A stretch of DNA of 64,000 nt from Niveispirillum fermenti (lineage in GTDB: Bacteria; Pseudomonadota; Alphaproteobacteria; Azospirillales; Azospirillaceae). The position numbers and the translations under genes were made by a program. The DNA lies in assembly GCF_048066175.1 (NCBI RefSeq), contig NZ_JBLTXA010000001.1, forward strand, positions 310,001-374,000. The letters are read 5' to 3'. The notes beneath the pieces are model-generated. The model did no database searches. It saw only the letters and a list, made by a program, of their open reading frames with translations, and was not told the origin of the DNA. Shown here piece by piece: positions 50,127 through 60,327 of this stretch (its first letter is position 1; every line of letters starts with the position of its first letter).

Positions 50127-51749
50127 TCAGATATAGAAGTGGATCTGTGTCCGGTCATAGCCCGTGCCGATCATCACCGGCTGCCCCTTAACGACTGGCA
50201 AGTCATGGTTGAAGAAATAGACCGCCTGCTTCCAATGATTGGTGCGGGTTGCCGATTTGCTGTGATAATCGACGCTTTCATCCATGTGCAGGTCGAACCA
50301 GAAGGCCACGCCATGAGCGATGCCGGTTTCCGACGCCGTGACGGTCAGCACCTTGGCGTCGCTGTCGGGCATGTTCTTATAGAAATCAAAGAACCAGGCC
50401 TTTTCCGGTTCCGACAGCATGCGGTGGGGATCGGCCGCCAGATCGATGGTGGCATAGCCCGGCGTGCGGAACTGGTCGAACTTCGACATGTCGAAGCCGG
50501 AAATGGTGCGCACGGGGCTGATGCGGCGCAGGTCATCGGCCTGGATCAGGGCGCAATGCACCGTGGCCGCCGCCGGAATGATCTTGGCATCCGGCTTCAG
50601 CAGGTTCTGGCGGGCATGCTGCAGGATGGTCAGCATGTCCGGCGCCAGCATGCCGACATTGATCAGTTCCGACACGAAGACATCGGCCTTCTCCGGCATG
50701 TCCTGGCCCAGCACGAGGTCGGTTGACTTCTTGCCGATCACCGTGACGCGATCGGCATAGCCATTGAGCGCCACGGTCTCGCGCGCCACCTCCACCAGGG
50801 GCTTGTGCATCTCGCAGGTATAGACGTGATGGGCGCCGGCCCGCGCCGCCATCATGGCCACCAGGGCGGACCCCGTGCCGATCTCCAGCACCTTGTCGCC
50901 GGGCTTCACGGCGTTCAGCAGGGCCGCTTCGTAGGCGTCGTTGCGTTCATGATCGTTGATCATGGGAATATGCCAGGCGGGGATCTGCGTGGACCGCAGA
51001 AGCTGGAGTGCGAACAGCACGGCGGCATTGTCGGGCATGCGGTTATGGACGCCTGTCAGAAGGGCCACCGCATCCTCGATCCGGTTCTGACCCTGGAAGA
51101 CCTGGGCTAGGCCGATGGCGGCCTCTGCCCGGCTGGGATCGCCGGCCAGCACATTGGCGAACAGGCGGCCCGCTTCGTCCAGCCGGTCGGTGTAAAGCAG
51201 CAGGGCGGCCAGATTATAAGCCGCATCCAGGTTGCGCGGAGCCAGCGCCAGGGAATGGCGGAAGCAGAACTCAGCCTCGGACAGGCTGCCCTGTTCGCGC
51301 AGGGTATTGCCCAGATTATTGTGGCCTTCCGCATAATTGGGACGCAACACCACCGCCTGGCGGAAGCAGCGTTCCGCCTCCATCAACTTGCCCTGAGCGC
51401 GCAGCGCGTTGCCCAGATTGTTGTGGGAAACGGCATTGGTCTCCTCCAGCGCCACGGCGCGCGCGAATTCGTGCTCCGCCTCTGCGAAGCGGCGGCAGCC
51501 GTAAAGCAGCACGCCGCGGCTGTTGTGATATTCGGCGCGGGATTCGTCCAGTTCGATGGCCTTGGCGAACAGCTCGTTGGCCTCCGCCGCCCGATTGGCC
51601 CGCAGGGCGATGATGCCCAGCAGATGGGTGGCCTCCGAATGTTCCGGTTCGGCCTGCAGCGCCGTGCGGCAGCTCATCTCGGCCTCGGCCAGGTAGCCGG
51701 CCATCAGGTGCTGACGGGAGATGCTGACGCAATCCTGGACGAAGGACAT
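50127..51749 (-). CDS. TPR protein fused to a PRMT-like methyltransferase
   Basis: 540 residues. TPR repeats fill the first 250 residues or so (AYNLAALLLYTDRLDEAGRL, SHNNLGNALRAQGKLMEAER). A SAM-binding domain follows, with motif I VLEIGTGSALVAMMAA and VSELINVGML where arginine methyltransferases have the double-E loop (VSE.MG). The second Glu of that loop is not evident. The ATG at 51749 has AAGGAG upstream. Target probably a protein, but not known. Confidence 0.85.
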   Translation of the reverse strand: MSFVQDCVSISRQHLMAGYLAEAEMSCRTALQAEPEHSEATHLLGIIALRANRAAEANELFAKAIELDESRAEYHNSRGVLLYGCRRFAEAEHEFARAVALEETNAVSHNNLGNALRAQGKLMEAERCFRQAVVLRPNYAEGHNNLGNTLREQGSLSEAEFCFRHSLALAPRNLDAAYNLAALLLYTDRLDEAGRLFANVLAGDPSRAEAAIGLAQVFQGQNRIEDAVALLTGVHNRMPDNAAVLFALQLLRSTQIPAWHIPMINDHERNDAYEAALLNAVKPGDKVLEIGTGSALVAMMAARAGAHHVYTCEMHKPLVEVARETVALNGYADRVTVIGKKSTDLVLGQDMPEKADVFVSELINVGMLAPDMLTILQHARQNLLKPDAKIIPAAATVHCALIQADDLRRISPVRTISGFDMSKFDQFRTPGYATIDLAADPHRMLSEPEKAWFFDFYKNMPDSDAKVLTVTASETGIAHGVAFWFDLHMDESVDYHSKSATRTNHWKQAVYFFNHDLPVVKGQPVMIGTGYDRTQIHFYI

Positions 51750-51982
51750 GGGATGGCTCCTTGGCTCTGCTGTCTTGGGGGCCCGTCCGGGCCAATTCGG
51801 TTCGGACGAGATAAAAGCAAAGCGCGTGCCAACAGAGGGAATATCCAGGATTTGCGGGGTTCTCCGGCATGTCGGCAAAAGCTGCCCCGGTCCCGGCCAC
51901 AGGACAGGGGAGAAAATGCCCGGCCATGACCCGGCAATTCCATCCCGGTCCATCCCGGCTCCCGACGCCGGGTGCCGGTGGC

Positions 51983-53176
51983 TCAGATGGGCCCGTCCCC
52001 CGCACGGCGATAAGGGCCGGCAGCGGCCAGATCCGCAATATGGTCGCCCATGGCCTCCCGCTCCCGCGCCAGGAAATCGGCCACGGCCCGGCGCAGGCCC
52101 GGATGCACCAGATAATGGGCCGACCAGGTTTCCACGGGCAGATAGCCGCGCTGGATCTTGTGTTCGCCCTGGGCCCCGCCCTCCACCCGTGACAGGCCAT
52201 GGTCGATGGCGAAATCGATGGCGCGGTAATAGCAGGCTTCGAAATGCAGGAAGGGATGGTCGCCCACCCCGCCCCAGTTGCGGCCATAGAGCGTGCGGGC
52301 GCCCATCAGGTTCAACGCCCCGCCGATCCAGCGCCCGCCCTCACGCGCCATGACCAGCACGGCATTGTCGGCCATGTCCGCCCCCAGGCGGAGAAAGAAA
52401 TCGCGTGTCAGGTAGGGCTGACCCCATTTGCGGTCCGACGTGGCCCGATAGAGCCGGTCGAAAGCGGCCCAATGTTCCTCGCGCAGGTCGCCTCCCGTCA
52501 GGGTCAGCAGTTCCACGCCGCTATAGGCCACGGCCTGCCGTTCCTTGCGCACGGCCTTGCGTTTGCGTGAACTGAGGCTGGCCAGGAAATCGTCGAAGCC
52601 GCGATAGCCCCGGTTCTCCCAATGGAATTGCGTGCCCAGCCGCAGCAGCCAGCCGGCCCTGCGGAAGCAATCCACATCCGCAGGGGCGGCAAAGGTGACA
52701 TGCACACCGGATAGCCCGCTCTCCCCCGCGATCCCTTCCAGCGCGCGGATCAGGGTGGCCGGCAGCCCCGGCGGCGCACCGGCGCGGACCAGCAGACGCG
52801 GCCCCGTCACGGGCGTGAAGGGCACGCTGGATTGCAGCTTGGGATAATAGCGGCCCCCGGCCCGTTCGAACGCATCGGCCCAGCCATGGTCGAACACATA
52901 TTCGCCGTAGGAATGATATTTCAGGTAAAGCGGCATCACGGCCAGCAGCAGGCCGGCCGCATCCCGCACCGTCAGGTGGCGGGGGTCCCAGCCCGTATCG
53001 CCCCCCACCGAACCGCTCTGTTCCAGGATCGACAGAAACCGGTGCGACAGGAAGGGATTGTCATCCCCTCCCGGGCTGCCGGCCAGGCAGGCATCCCACT
53101 CCTGCGCTCCCACGGCGCCGATGGCATCGACAAGGCGGATGGTGAGGGCGGGTGGTACCTGTTCCGGATCGGTCAT
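51983..53176 (-). CDS. FemAB/GNAT-like protein (DUF482)
   Basis: 397 residues. Two-lobed acyltransferase-like protein of the peptidoglycan-biosynthesis-associated DUF482 group: start region DACLAGSPGGDDNPFLSHRF, YHSYGEYVFDHGWADAF, HLTVRDAAGLLLAVMPLYLK, and FHFEACYYRAIDFAIDHG-like FLHFEACYYRAIDF near the end. Reaction unknown. Confidence 0.85.
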   Translation of the reverse strand: MTDPEQVPPALTIRLVDAIGAVGAQEWDACLAGSPGGDDNPFLSHRFLSILEQSGSVGGDTGWDPRHLTVRDAAGLLLAVMPLYLKYHSYGEYVFDHGWADAFERAGGRYYPKLQSSVPFTPVTGPRLLVRAGAPPGLPATLIRALEGIAGESGLSGVHVTFAAPADVDCFRRAGWLLRLGTQFHWENRGYRGFDDFLASLSSRKRKAVRKERQAVAYSGVELLTLTGGDLREEHWAAFDRLYRATSDRKWGQPYLTRDFFLRLGADMADNAVLVMAREGGRWIGGALNLMGARTLYGRNWGGVGDHPFLHFEACYYRAIDFAIDHGLSRVEGGAQGEHKIQRGYLPVETWSAHYLVHPGLRRAVADFLAREREAMGDHIADLAAAGPYRRAGDGPI

Positions 53177-53212
53177 GTGCGACCTCGGGCGTCGGGGTTG
53201 CAGGGGACGGGA

Positions 53213-53458
53213 TCATTCCCGGAACAGGGTGCGCCACTCCACCAGGCCGAAATGGCCCGATGCCCAGGCCAGCAGGACCAGCACGGCCGACAGCACCGAT
53301 GTCCACAGGAACTTCTTCAGGATCTGGGGGCGCGCGGGCGCGCCCGGCTGGTGGCCGACCTGCTCCACCTCCTCCCGCTTGACGCCAAAGGGCAGGACCA
53401 TGAACAGCACGGTCCACCAGACGGTGAAATAGATGGCACCCCAGGTCGCCCAGCCCAT
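53213..53458 (-). CDS. DUF1467 membrane protein
   Basis: 81 residues, two membrane helices (AIYFTVWWTVLFMVLPFGV and SVLSAVLVLLAWASG). In Alphaproteobacteria it regularly follows mce and rnj, as here. Function unknown. Confidence 0.88.
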   Translation of the reverse strand: MGWATWGAIYFTVWWTVLFMVLPFGVKREEVEQVGHQPGAPARPQILKKFLWTSVLSAVLVLLAWASGHFGLVEWRTLFRE

Positions 53459-53485
53459 GATCTTCCTCCCCGCCTCCGCGTTGCG

Positions 53486-53893
53486 TCAGACCTGCTCGAT
53501 CTCGACCAGGGTACCGAACAGGTCCTTGGGGTGCAGGAACAGCACGGGCTTGCCATGCGCGCCGATCCGCGGCTCCCCATCGCCCAGCACACGCAACCCG
53601 TCGGCCTTCAGCTTATCGCGCGAGGCGATGATGTCCTCCACCTCGTAGCAGACATGGTGGATGCCGCCGGCGGGGTTGTTGGCCAGGAACTTGGCGATGG
53701 TGCTGCCCTCCCCCAGCGGGTGCAGCAATTCGATCTTGGTGTTAGGCAATTCGACGAACACCGTGGTCACACCATGTTCGGGCAGGTCAAGCGGCGCCGA
53801 CACGGTGGCGCCCAGCGTGCTGCGATAGGTTTCCGTCGCCACGGCCAGGTCCGGCACCACGATGGCCACATGGTTCAAACGACCGATCATCAC
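53486..53893 (-). CDS. mce: Methylmalonyl-CoA epimerase
   Basis: 135 residues, VOC fold. Interconverts (R)- and (S)-methylmalonyl-CoA in propionate metabolism. Metal-binding His/Glu are seen in LNHVAIVVPD, IHHVCYEV and the closing TLVEIEQV. Length is normal. Confidence 0.94.
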   Translation of the reverse strand: MMIGRLNHVAIVVPDLAVATETYRSTLGATVSAPLDLPEHGVTTVFVELPNTKIELLHPLGEGSTIAKFLANNPAGGIHHVCYEVEDIIASRDKLKADGLRVLGDGEPRIGAHGKPVLFLHPKDLFGTLVEIEQV

Positions 53894-53988
53894 CCACTCC
53901 TCATTTTATCGTTTGTTCGCCCAACAGATAGCCACGGGAGACACCTGCGTCACCCGTGACAAATCGGCACGACGGCCATCCGGCACCG

Positions 53989-55674
53989 TCAGATGCGGAC
54001 CAGATGCACCTCTGTCAGGGGTTTGCGCCCCTGGCTGCTGTTGAAGGACCGGCGGATGGCCACGCGCGCCGCCTCCTTCACCTGGGCGTCGTCCTGGCGG
54101 GCGGTTTTGGACAGACGCTCCACGGCATCGCGCACGCGGGCGGTCAGGTCGGCCACCTCCTCGGTGATCTCGTCTTCTTCCAGCAGGCCCATGGCCGTCA
54201 CCTTGGGGTCGGCCAGCAGGTCGCCACGTGGCGTCATGACCAGGGTCACCATGGATACACCGCTTTGCGCCATGCGGGTCCGGCCACGCATGGCCATGTT
54301 GCTCAGCGGCACTATGCGCTTGCCGTCGATGCACAGTTTGCCCGCATGGACATGGCCCAGGGTCACGGCCGGACCCGGCGCCAGGCGGATGGCCGCCCCG
54401 TCATCGGGCACGATCACTTCCGGTACCTGGCAGTCGCGGGCCAGCGCGGCATGGACCGTCAGGTGCCGATGTTCCCCATGCACAGGCACCGCCACCTTGG
54501 GCCGCACCCATTGGTACATCTGCACCAGCTCGTCGCGTGCGGGATGACCGGAGACATGCACGAACTCCTCATCCGCCGTGACGACCTGCACGCCCTGCCG
54601 CATGAGGCCATTCTGGATCTTGGCGATGGACTTTTCGTTCCCCGGTATCTCCCGGGCGGAGAAGATCACCACATCGCCGCGTTCGAGCACCACGTCGGGA
54701 TGATCGTCATTGGCGATGCGGGCCAGGGCAGCCCGCGGTTCCCCCTGGCTGCCCGTGCAGATGACCAGCAGCTTCTCCCGCGGGACGAAGGCCGCCTCCC
54801 GTTCCGTGAGGAAGGGCGGCAGATCGGTCAGGTAGCCATTGGCCCGGGCCACCTCGTTGATGCGCCACAGCGACCGTCCGGCCAAGGCGACGCGCCGGCC
54901 ATGGGCATGGGCCGCCAGCGCGATGGAATGCAGCCGTGCCACGTTGCTGGCAAAGCAGGTGACGGCGATGCGCGTTTCCTTCCATCGTCCGAAAAGCTCG
55001 GTCAGGCTGTCCTTCACAGCCGCCTCCGACCCCGACCAGCCGGGCACCATGGCATTGGTGCTGTCGCAGATCATGGCCGTTACGCCCTCGCGCCCAAGCT
55101 TCTTCAGCGCATCCTCATCCGCCAGCAGGCCGATGACGGGGTCAGGGTCCAGCTTCCAGTCACCCGTATGCAGGACAGTCCCCGCCGGCGTGCGGATCAC
55201 CAGGGCATTGGGTTCCGGGATCGAATGGGTAAGGCTGATCAGTTCGAGATCGAAAGGACCCAACTTTACCTTGCCACCCAGGGGAACAACATGGATCGGC
55301 ACCTTGTCCTGCAAGCCCGTTTCCTGCAGCTTGGCCCGCAGGAAGCCGGCGGCGAACGGCGTACACCAGACGGGGACGCGCAAATCTTCCCACAGGTAAG
55401 GGATGGCGCCCAGATGATCCTCATGTGCATGCGTGACAACGATGCCCACCAGATCGCCCAGCCGCTCCTCGATGAAGGCGGTATCAGGCAGGATGATATC
55501 CACGCCGGGCGTCGTTTCGTCACCGAAACTAACGCCGAGATCGACCATCAGCCATTTGCCGGCATGATGGTAGAGGTTCAGGTTCATCCCGATCTCGCCG
55601 GCCCCGCCCAGCGGCACGAAATGCAGGGCATCGGGCGCGAAATCCATCGTCTGCTTGGGTTTGGCTTCCGTCAT
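53989..55674 (-). CDS. rnj: Ribonuclease J
   Basis: 561 residues, metallo-beta-lactamase/beta-CASP RNase with endo- and 5'-exonuclease activity. HAHEDHLGAIPYLW is the zinc motif; later SGHPARDEL and PVHGEHRHL are beta-CASP motifs B/C. Acts in mRNA and rRNA processing. Overlaps nothing; 12 bases after coaX. Confidence 0.96.
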   Translation of the reverse strand: MTEAKPKQTMDFAPDALHFVPLGGAGEIGMNLNLYHHAGKWLMVDLGVSFGDETTPGVDIILPDTAFIEERLGDLVGIVVTHAHEDHLGAIPYLWEDLRVPVWCTPFAAGFLRAKLQETGLQDKVPIHVVPLGGKVKLGPFDLELISLTHSIPEPNALVIRTPAGTVLHTGDWKLDPDPVIGLLADEDALKKLGREGVTAMICDSTNAMVPGWSGSEAAVKDSLTELFGRWKETRIAVTCFASNVARLHSIALAAHAHGRRVALAGRSLWRINEVARANGYLTDLPPFLTEREAAFVPREKLLVICTGSQGEPRAALARIANDDHPDVVLERGDVVIFSAREIPGNEKSIAKIQNGLMRQGVQVVTADEEFVHVSGHPARDELVQMYQWVRPKVAVPVHGEHRHLTVHAALARDCQVPEVIVPDDGAAIRLAPGPAVTLGHVHAGKLCIDGKRIVPLSNMAMRGRTRMAQSGVSMVTLVMTPRGDLLADPKVTAMGLLEEDEITEEVADLTARVRDAVERLSKTARQDDAQVKEAARVAIRRSFNSSQGRKPLTEVHLVRI

Positions 55675-55686
55675 TCGGTCCTGAAT

Positions 55687-56475
55687 TCAGTTGGCGATGC
55701 TGTTGCGTTCATGGATCAGCCGGAGACCCCGCAACGTCAGGTCCCCATCAATATGGTGGATCATGTCGGTCCCCTCGGCGAACAGACGCACCAGGCCGCC
55801 CGTACCGATCACGGTCACCGGCGTCTGCCCGTCCGGCGACAGCTCGGCGATGATCCGCTTCAGGATACCCTCAATCATCCCGGTATAGCCCCAGAACATT
55901 CCCGACTGCATGGCCGAAACCGTGCCGCGACCGATGGCCTGCTCCGGCTTGGCAATGTCGACCTTGGGCAATTGTGCGGCCACGCGGTGCAAGGCATCCA
56001 GCGACAGGGCCGGGCCGGGCGCGATGACACCCCCGGCAAAGGCCCCGTCGGCATCCACCACATCGAAGGTCGTACCGGTGCCGATATCGATGACGATCAG
56101 TGGCGTAGCATAGGATGCGGCGGCCGATATCGCATTGACCAGACGGTCGGCCCCCGCCTCGCGCGGGTTGGTCAGCCGCACCTCCAGCCCCAGATCGACC
56201 TGCGGATCGCCGACACGCATGGGCGTGCAGCCAAAATGATCCTCCGTCAGCTTGATCAGCGCATAGGTCTGCGACGGCACCACGCTGGACAGGATCGCTG
56301 CGTCGATATCCCCCGGACGGATATTCTTCATCCCCATCAATGTCACCAGCCAGACGGCATATTCGTCCGCCGTGCGCTGGCTGTCGGTGGATATGCGCCA
56401 ATGGGCCCGCTTCTCATCACCGTCAAAGACGGCGAAGACGACATTGGTATTGCCGGCATCGATGGCCAACAGCAT
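55687..56475 (-). CDS. coaX: Type III pantothenate kinase
   Basis: 262 residues from MLLAIDAGNTN. First step of CoA synthesis. ASKHA-fold motifs: DAGNTN (phosphate 1), GADRLVN, and DIGTGTTFD (phosphate 2). An earlier in-frame start would overlap birA. Confidence 0.96.
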   Translation of the reverse strand: MLLAIDAGNTNVVFAVFDGDEKRAHWRISTDSQRTADEYAVWLVTLMGMKNIRPGDIDAAILSSVVPSQTYALIKLTEDHFGCTPMRVGDPQVDLGLEVRLTNPREAGADRLVNAISAAASYATPLIVIDIGTGTTFDVVDADGAFAGGVIAPGPALSLDALHRVAAQLPKVDIAKPEQAIGRGTVSAMQSGMFWGYTGMIEGILKRIIAELSPDGQTPVTVIGTGGLVRLFAEGTDMIHHIDGDLTLRGLRLIHERNSIAN

Positions 56476-56476
56476 G

Positions 56477-57277
56477 TCAGGTCTCCCCGCCGGTGAAGAA
56501 CACGTCACCGGCCGTCACGCGCCGCACGGCGCCACCGCACTCCACCAGAAGGCCCCCCTCCCCGTCCAGATCGACGAAGCGGCCCGTGAAACTCTCCCCC
56601 GCCAGCCGCACGGTGACGGCTCCGCCCAGTCCCTGCGCAGCGTTGAGCCAGGCGGCACGGATGGGGGCGAAGCCATGGTCCCGAAAACGACGATACCAGC
56701 CATCGAACGATGCGGCATAGGCCGCCAGCACCTGTTCAACCGTGACATCGGCACCGGCAGCCAGCAGCGAGGTCGCGGGATAAAGCGCCTCATCCGGGAA
56801 ATGGCGGACATTGATGCCCACCCCCAGCACCAGCCATTCCAGCCCGCCCTGCCGGTCCGCTTCGGATTCCAACAGGATGCCGGATATCTTGGCACCATCC
56901 ACCAGCACATCATTGGGCCATTTCAGCGTCACCCGCCCTGGCACCAGGGCCGACACCGCCTCCCCCACCGCGATGGCCGCGACGAAGGACACCAGCGCCG
57001 CCGCGGCCGGCGCCATGCCCGGCCTCAGCACCAGGGAGCAGGCGAGGTTCCCCTCCCCGCTGGTCCAGGCCCGGCCCCGCCGGCCGCGGCCGGCCGTTTG
57101 CCGCAGAGCCTGTACCAGGCAGCCCTCCGGCGCACCGGCACGGGCCATGGCCTTGGCCTCATCATTGGTGCTGCCGCACTCTTCTACACGGTTCAGATGA
57201 AAAAACGCGGGCAGCCGGGCCGCCCGCGTTTCATCTCGATTGTCAAATCCAGCCACCATGCGCGAAACGCCGGTCAC
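56477..57277 (-). CDS. birA: Biotin-[acetyl-CoA carboxylase] ligase
   Basis: 266 residues, ligase core without N-terminal HTH, so no repressor role. Biotin/ATP motif GRGRRGRAW, KWPNDVLVDGAKISGIL with the central Lys. Start: GTG at 57277 overlaps the nuoN stop (GTGA); an ATG six codons on (57259) is an alternative. Confidence 0.94.
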   Translation of the reverse strand: MTGVSRMVAGFDNRDETRAARLPAFFHLNRVEECGSTNDEAKAMARAGAPEGCLVQALRQTAGRGRRGRAWTSGEGNLACSLVLRPGMAPAAAALVSFVAAIAVGEAVSALVPGRVTLKWPNDVLVDGAKISGILLESEADRQGGLEWLVLGVGINVRHFPDEALYPATSLLAAGADVTVEQVLAAYAASFDGWYRRFRDHGFAPIRAAWLNAAQGLGGAVTVRLAGESFTGRFVDLDGEGGLLVECGGAVRRVTAGDVFFTGGET

Positions 57278-58725
57278 CGGGCCCCGAACAGGGCCGCCGC
57301 CGCCGCCGCCGCACCGGTGGTGATCGGCGACAGGAACAGGATATAGACCGGGAAGACGAACAGGGCCGCACCGGCAACCACGATACCGTTCGTCGGTGCC
57401 GGATTATCCAGCGGCTCCGTCACGTCATCGAAGTACATCGCCTTAATGACGCGCAGGTAATAGAAACAGGAGATGCCCGACGCGACAACGCCGACGATGG
57501 CCAGCGCGTAAAGCTCCGCCTGGATGGCCGGCAGGAACACGGCCCACTTGCCCCAGAAGCCCGCGGCGGGCGGCACGCCGGCCAGCGACCACATGAAGAC
57601 CGCCATGGCGAAAGCCAGCATGGGATGGGTCTTGGAGAGACCCGCCAGATCGGCGATCTCCTCCACCGCACGGCCATTCTGGCGCATCGACAGGATGATG
57701 GCGAAGACGCCGACATTCATGGCCAGATAGATGGCCATGTAGATCAGCACGCCGCGCACACCCTCGACCGAGCCGGCGGACAGCCCGACCAGCGCGTAGC
57801 CGATATGGCCAATGGAGCTGTAGGCCATCAGGCGCTTGATGTTCTTCTGCTGGATGGCCCCCAGCGCGCCGATCACCATGGAGGCGGCGGCACAGAACTG
57901 GATCACCTGCTGCCACTGGCCCACCAGGTCGCCGAACGGGCCGACCAGCACACGGATGAACAGCGTGATGGCCGCAACCTTGGGCGCCACGGCGAAGAAA
58001 GCCGTGACGGAAGTCGGCGCGCCCTCATAGACGTCGGGCGTCCACATATGAAACGGCACGGCGGAAATCTTGAAGGCCAGGCCAGCGGCGACGAACACCA
58101 TGCCGACAACCACACCCAGCGACGGTGCCCCCTCGGCCGCCGCCAACACGACGGCCAGCTTGTCAAAGCTGGTGGTGCCGGCAAAGCCATAGATCAGCGA
58201 TGCACCATAGAGCAGCAGGCCGGAGGACAACGCGCCCAGCACGAAATATTTCAGGCCCGCCTCGGTCGACTTGGCCACATCACGCTTGAACGACGCGATG
58301 ACATAAAGCGCCAGCGATTGCAGTTCCAACCCGACATAGAGCGAGATCAGGTCGTTCGCCGAAACCATGGCCAGCATGCCGAGCGTGGCCAGCACGATCA
58401 GCACCGGATACTCGAACCGGGCCACGCGCTCCTTTTCCAGGTAATTGACGGAAAGGATGATGGCCAGGGCGGAAGCGGTGAGGATCAGCAGCTTGGCGAA
58501 CAGGCCGAAGCTGTCGGCCACGAACAGGCCGTTGAAGGTCACCTGGCGGCCTTCCGGTCCGTTCAGCAGCAGGAACCCCGTCGCGATGAGCGAGGCGACC
58601 GACAACCAGGACACGGTGCGAAGGCTGCCGTCGCCCCGGAACACGCCGATCATCAGCAGAACCATGCTGGCAACGGCCAGGAAGATCTCAGGCAGCGCCG
58701 GGATCAGGTCGGGAATGGTAGCCAT
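57274..58725 (-). CDS. nuoN: NADH-quinone oxidoreductase subunit N
   Basis: 483 residues, about 14 membrane helices. Antiporter-like proton channel of complex I. Characteristic runs: LYVGLELQSLALYVIASFKRD with the channel Glu, and LMAYSSIGHIGYALVGL. Last nuo gene before birA. Confidence 0.97.
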   Translation of the reverse strand: MATIPDLIPALPEIFLAVASMVLLMIGVFRGDGSLRTVSWLSVASLIATGFLLLNGPEGRQVTFNGLFVADSFGLFAKLLILTASALAIILSVNYLEKERVARFEYPVLIVLATLGMLAMVSANDLISLYVGLELQSLALYVIASFKRDVAKSTEAGLKYFVLGALSSGLLLYGASLIYGFAGTTSFDKLAVVLAAAEGAPSLGVVVGMVFVAAGLAFKISAVPFHMWTPDVYEGAPTSVTAFFAVAPKVAAITLFIRVLVGPFGDLVGQWQQVIQFCAAASMVIGALGAIQQKNIKRLMAYSSIGHIGYALVGLSAGSVEGVRGVLIYMAIYLAMNVGVFAIILSMRQNGRAVEEIADLAGLSKTHPMLAFAMAVFMWSLAGVPPAAGFWGKWAVFLPAIQAELYALAIVGVVASGISCFYYLRVIKAMYFDDVTEPLDNPAPTNGIVVAGAALFVFPVYILFLSPITTGAAAAAAALFGAR

Positions 58726-58728
58726 GGC

Positions 58729-60309
58729 TCAGTTCTCGCTCACCGGAAGGGGCGCCGGGGTTTCGCCGGGTACGTCGGACACCGTGATGGCGGCGTTCTG
58801 TGTCACCGTCTCGATCAGACCGGCGGACCGTAGCGACGCCTCGTGATCGGCCAGGATCTTCTCCACGGTCGGGTTGTAGATGTTCTGGAAGCTGGCCGGA
58901 TACACACCCATGATGATCACGATGGCGACCAGCGGGGCGAAGAAGGTGACCTCCTTCCAGTCCAGATCCTTCATGGCCTTGACCTCGGGCTTCTCCAGCT
59001 TGCCGAAGAACAGCTTGCGATAGAGCAGCAGCATATAGGCCGCCCCCAGGACCAGACCGGTGGCCGACAGCAGGCCGTACCAGGTATTGACCTGGAACAC
59101 GCCCAGCATGGTCAGGAACTCACCGATGAAACCCGAGGTGCCCGGCAGGCCGACCGACGCGAACATGAAAATGGCGAAGACCACGGCATAGCGGGGCATG
59201 TTCTTGGCCATGCCGCCATAGGCCGCCATTTCGCGGGTATGCAGGCGATTATAGGCAACGCCGATGCACAGGAAGAGTGCCGCCGACACAAAGGTGTGGC
59301 TCAGCATCTGGAACATGGCGCCATCCAGGCCCTGCTGGTTCATGGCGAAGATGCCCATGGACACGTAACCCATATGGGCCACGGAACTGTAGGCGATCAT
59401 CTTCTTCATATCCGACTGCGCCAGCGCCACCAGCGAGGTGTAGATGATGGCGGCGATCGACATCACGAACACCAGATCCTGGAAGTGGAAGCTGGCTTCC
59501 GGCAGCATCTGGATATTGGCGCGGATCAGGCCATAGCCGCCCATCTTCAGCATCACGCCCGCCAGCATCACCGAGCCAGCCGTCGGCGCCTCCACGTGAG
59601 CGAAGGGCAGCCAGGTATGGGCCGGCCAGATCGGGGTCTTCACGGCGAAGGCGATGAAGAAGGCCAGCCACAGCCATATCTGCATGTTGCTGGCGAAGGG
59701 ATAGTCGACCAGCACGCGCATGTCCATGGTGCCGGCTGTCAGATACATGGCCAGGATTGCCAGCAGCATCAGCACCGAACCGACGAAGGTGTAGATGAAG
59801 AACTTGTAGGAGGCATAGACGCGGTTGGGACCGCCCCACACGCCGATCATCAGGAACATCGGCAGCAGCACCCCTTCGAAGAAGAGATAGAACAGCACGA
59901 AGTCCAGCGCCGTGAACATGCCGACCAGCATGGTCTCCAGCACGAGCAGCGCGATCATGAATTCCTTGACCCGCTTCTCCACCGCTTCCCAGGAAGCCAG
60001 CACGCAGATGGGGGTCAGCAGGGTGGAAGCCAGCACGAACCAAACGGAAATGCCGTCGACACCCTTGATATAGGAGATGTTGAAGGCCGGCAGCCAGGCC
60101 ACCTCCTCCACCAGTTGAAAGCCGGGGTTGGAGGGGTCGAAGCCGGTCAGGATGAACAGCGAGACGATGAAGGTGATGATCGACGTCCACAGCGCCACAC
60201 TCTTGGCGTTGCGGGCGACCGTCTCCTGCTCTCCGCGGATGAGCAGGATGAACAGGGCGCCGACAAGGGGCAGGAACGTCGTCAGCGAAAGGATCGGCAC
60301 ATCGGCCAT
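58729..60309 (-). CDS. nuoM: NADH-quinone oxidoreductase subunit M
   Basis: 526 residues, antiporter-like subunit. FEGVLLPMFLMIGVWGG, the helix 7-8 Lys/His region FAHVEAPTAGSVMLAGVMLK and KKMIAYSSVAHMGYV. Three bases separate it from nuoN. Confidence 0.97.
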   Translation of the reverse strand: MADVPILSLTTFLPLVGALFILLIRGEQETVARNAKSVALWTSIITFIVSLFILTGFDPSNPGFQLVEEVAWLPAFNISYIKGVDGISVWFVLASTLLTPICVLASWEAVEKRVKEFMIALLVLETMLVGMFTALDFVLFYLFFEGVLLPMFLMIGVWGGPNRVYASYKFFIYTFVGSVLMLLAILAMYLTAGTMDMRVLVDYPFASNMQIWLWLAFFIAFAVKTPIWPAHTWLPFAHVEAPTAGSVMLAGVMLKMGGYGLIRANIQMLPEASFHFQDLVFVMSIAAIIYTSLVALAQSDMKKMIAYSSVAHMGYVSMGIFAMNQQGLDGAMFQMLSHTFVSAALFLCIGVAYNRLHTREMAAYGGMAKNMPRYAVVFAIFMFASVGLPGTSGFIGEFLTMLGVFQVNTWYGLLSATGLVLGAAYMLLLYRKLFFGKLEKPEVKAMKDLDWKEVTFFAPLVAIVIIMGVYPASFQNIYNPTVEKILADHEASLRSAGLIETVTQNAAITVSDVPGETPAPLPVSEN

Positions 60310-60327
60310 TTCGAAAGACTCCCTACC

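Noticed and set aside
53956..56496. Long plus-strand open frame opposite rnj and coaX
   Set aside because: Antisense to two clear conserved genes, composition typical of reverse-strand artefacts.
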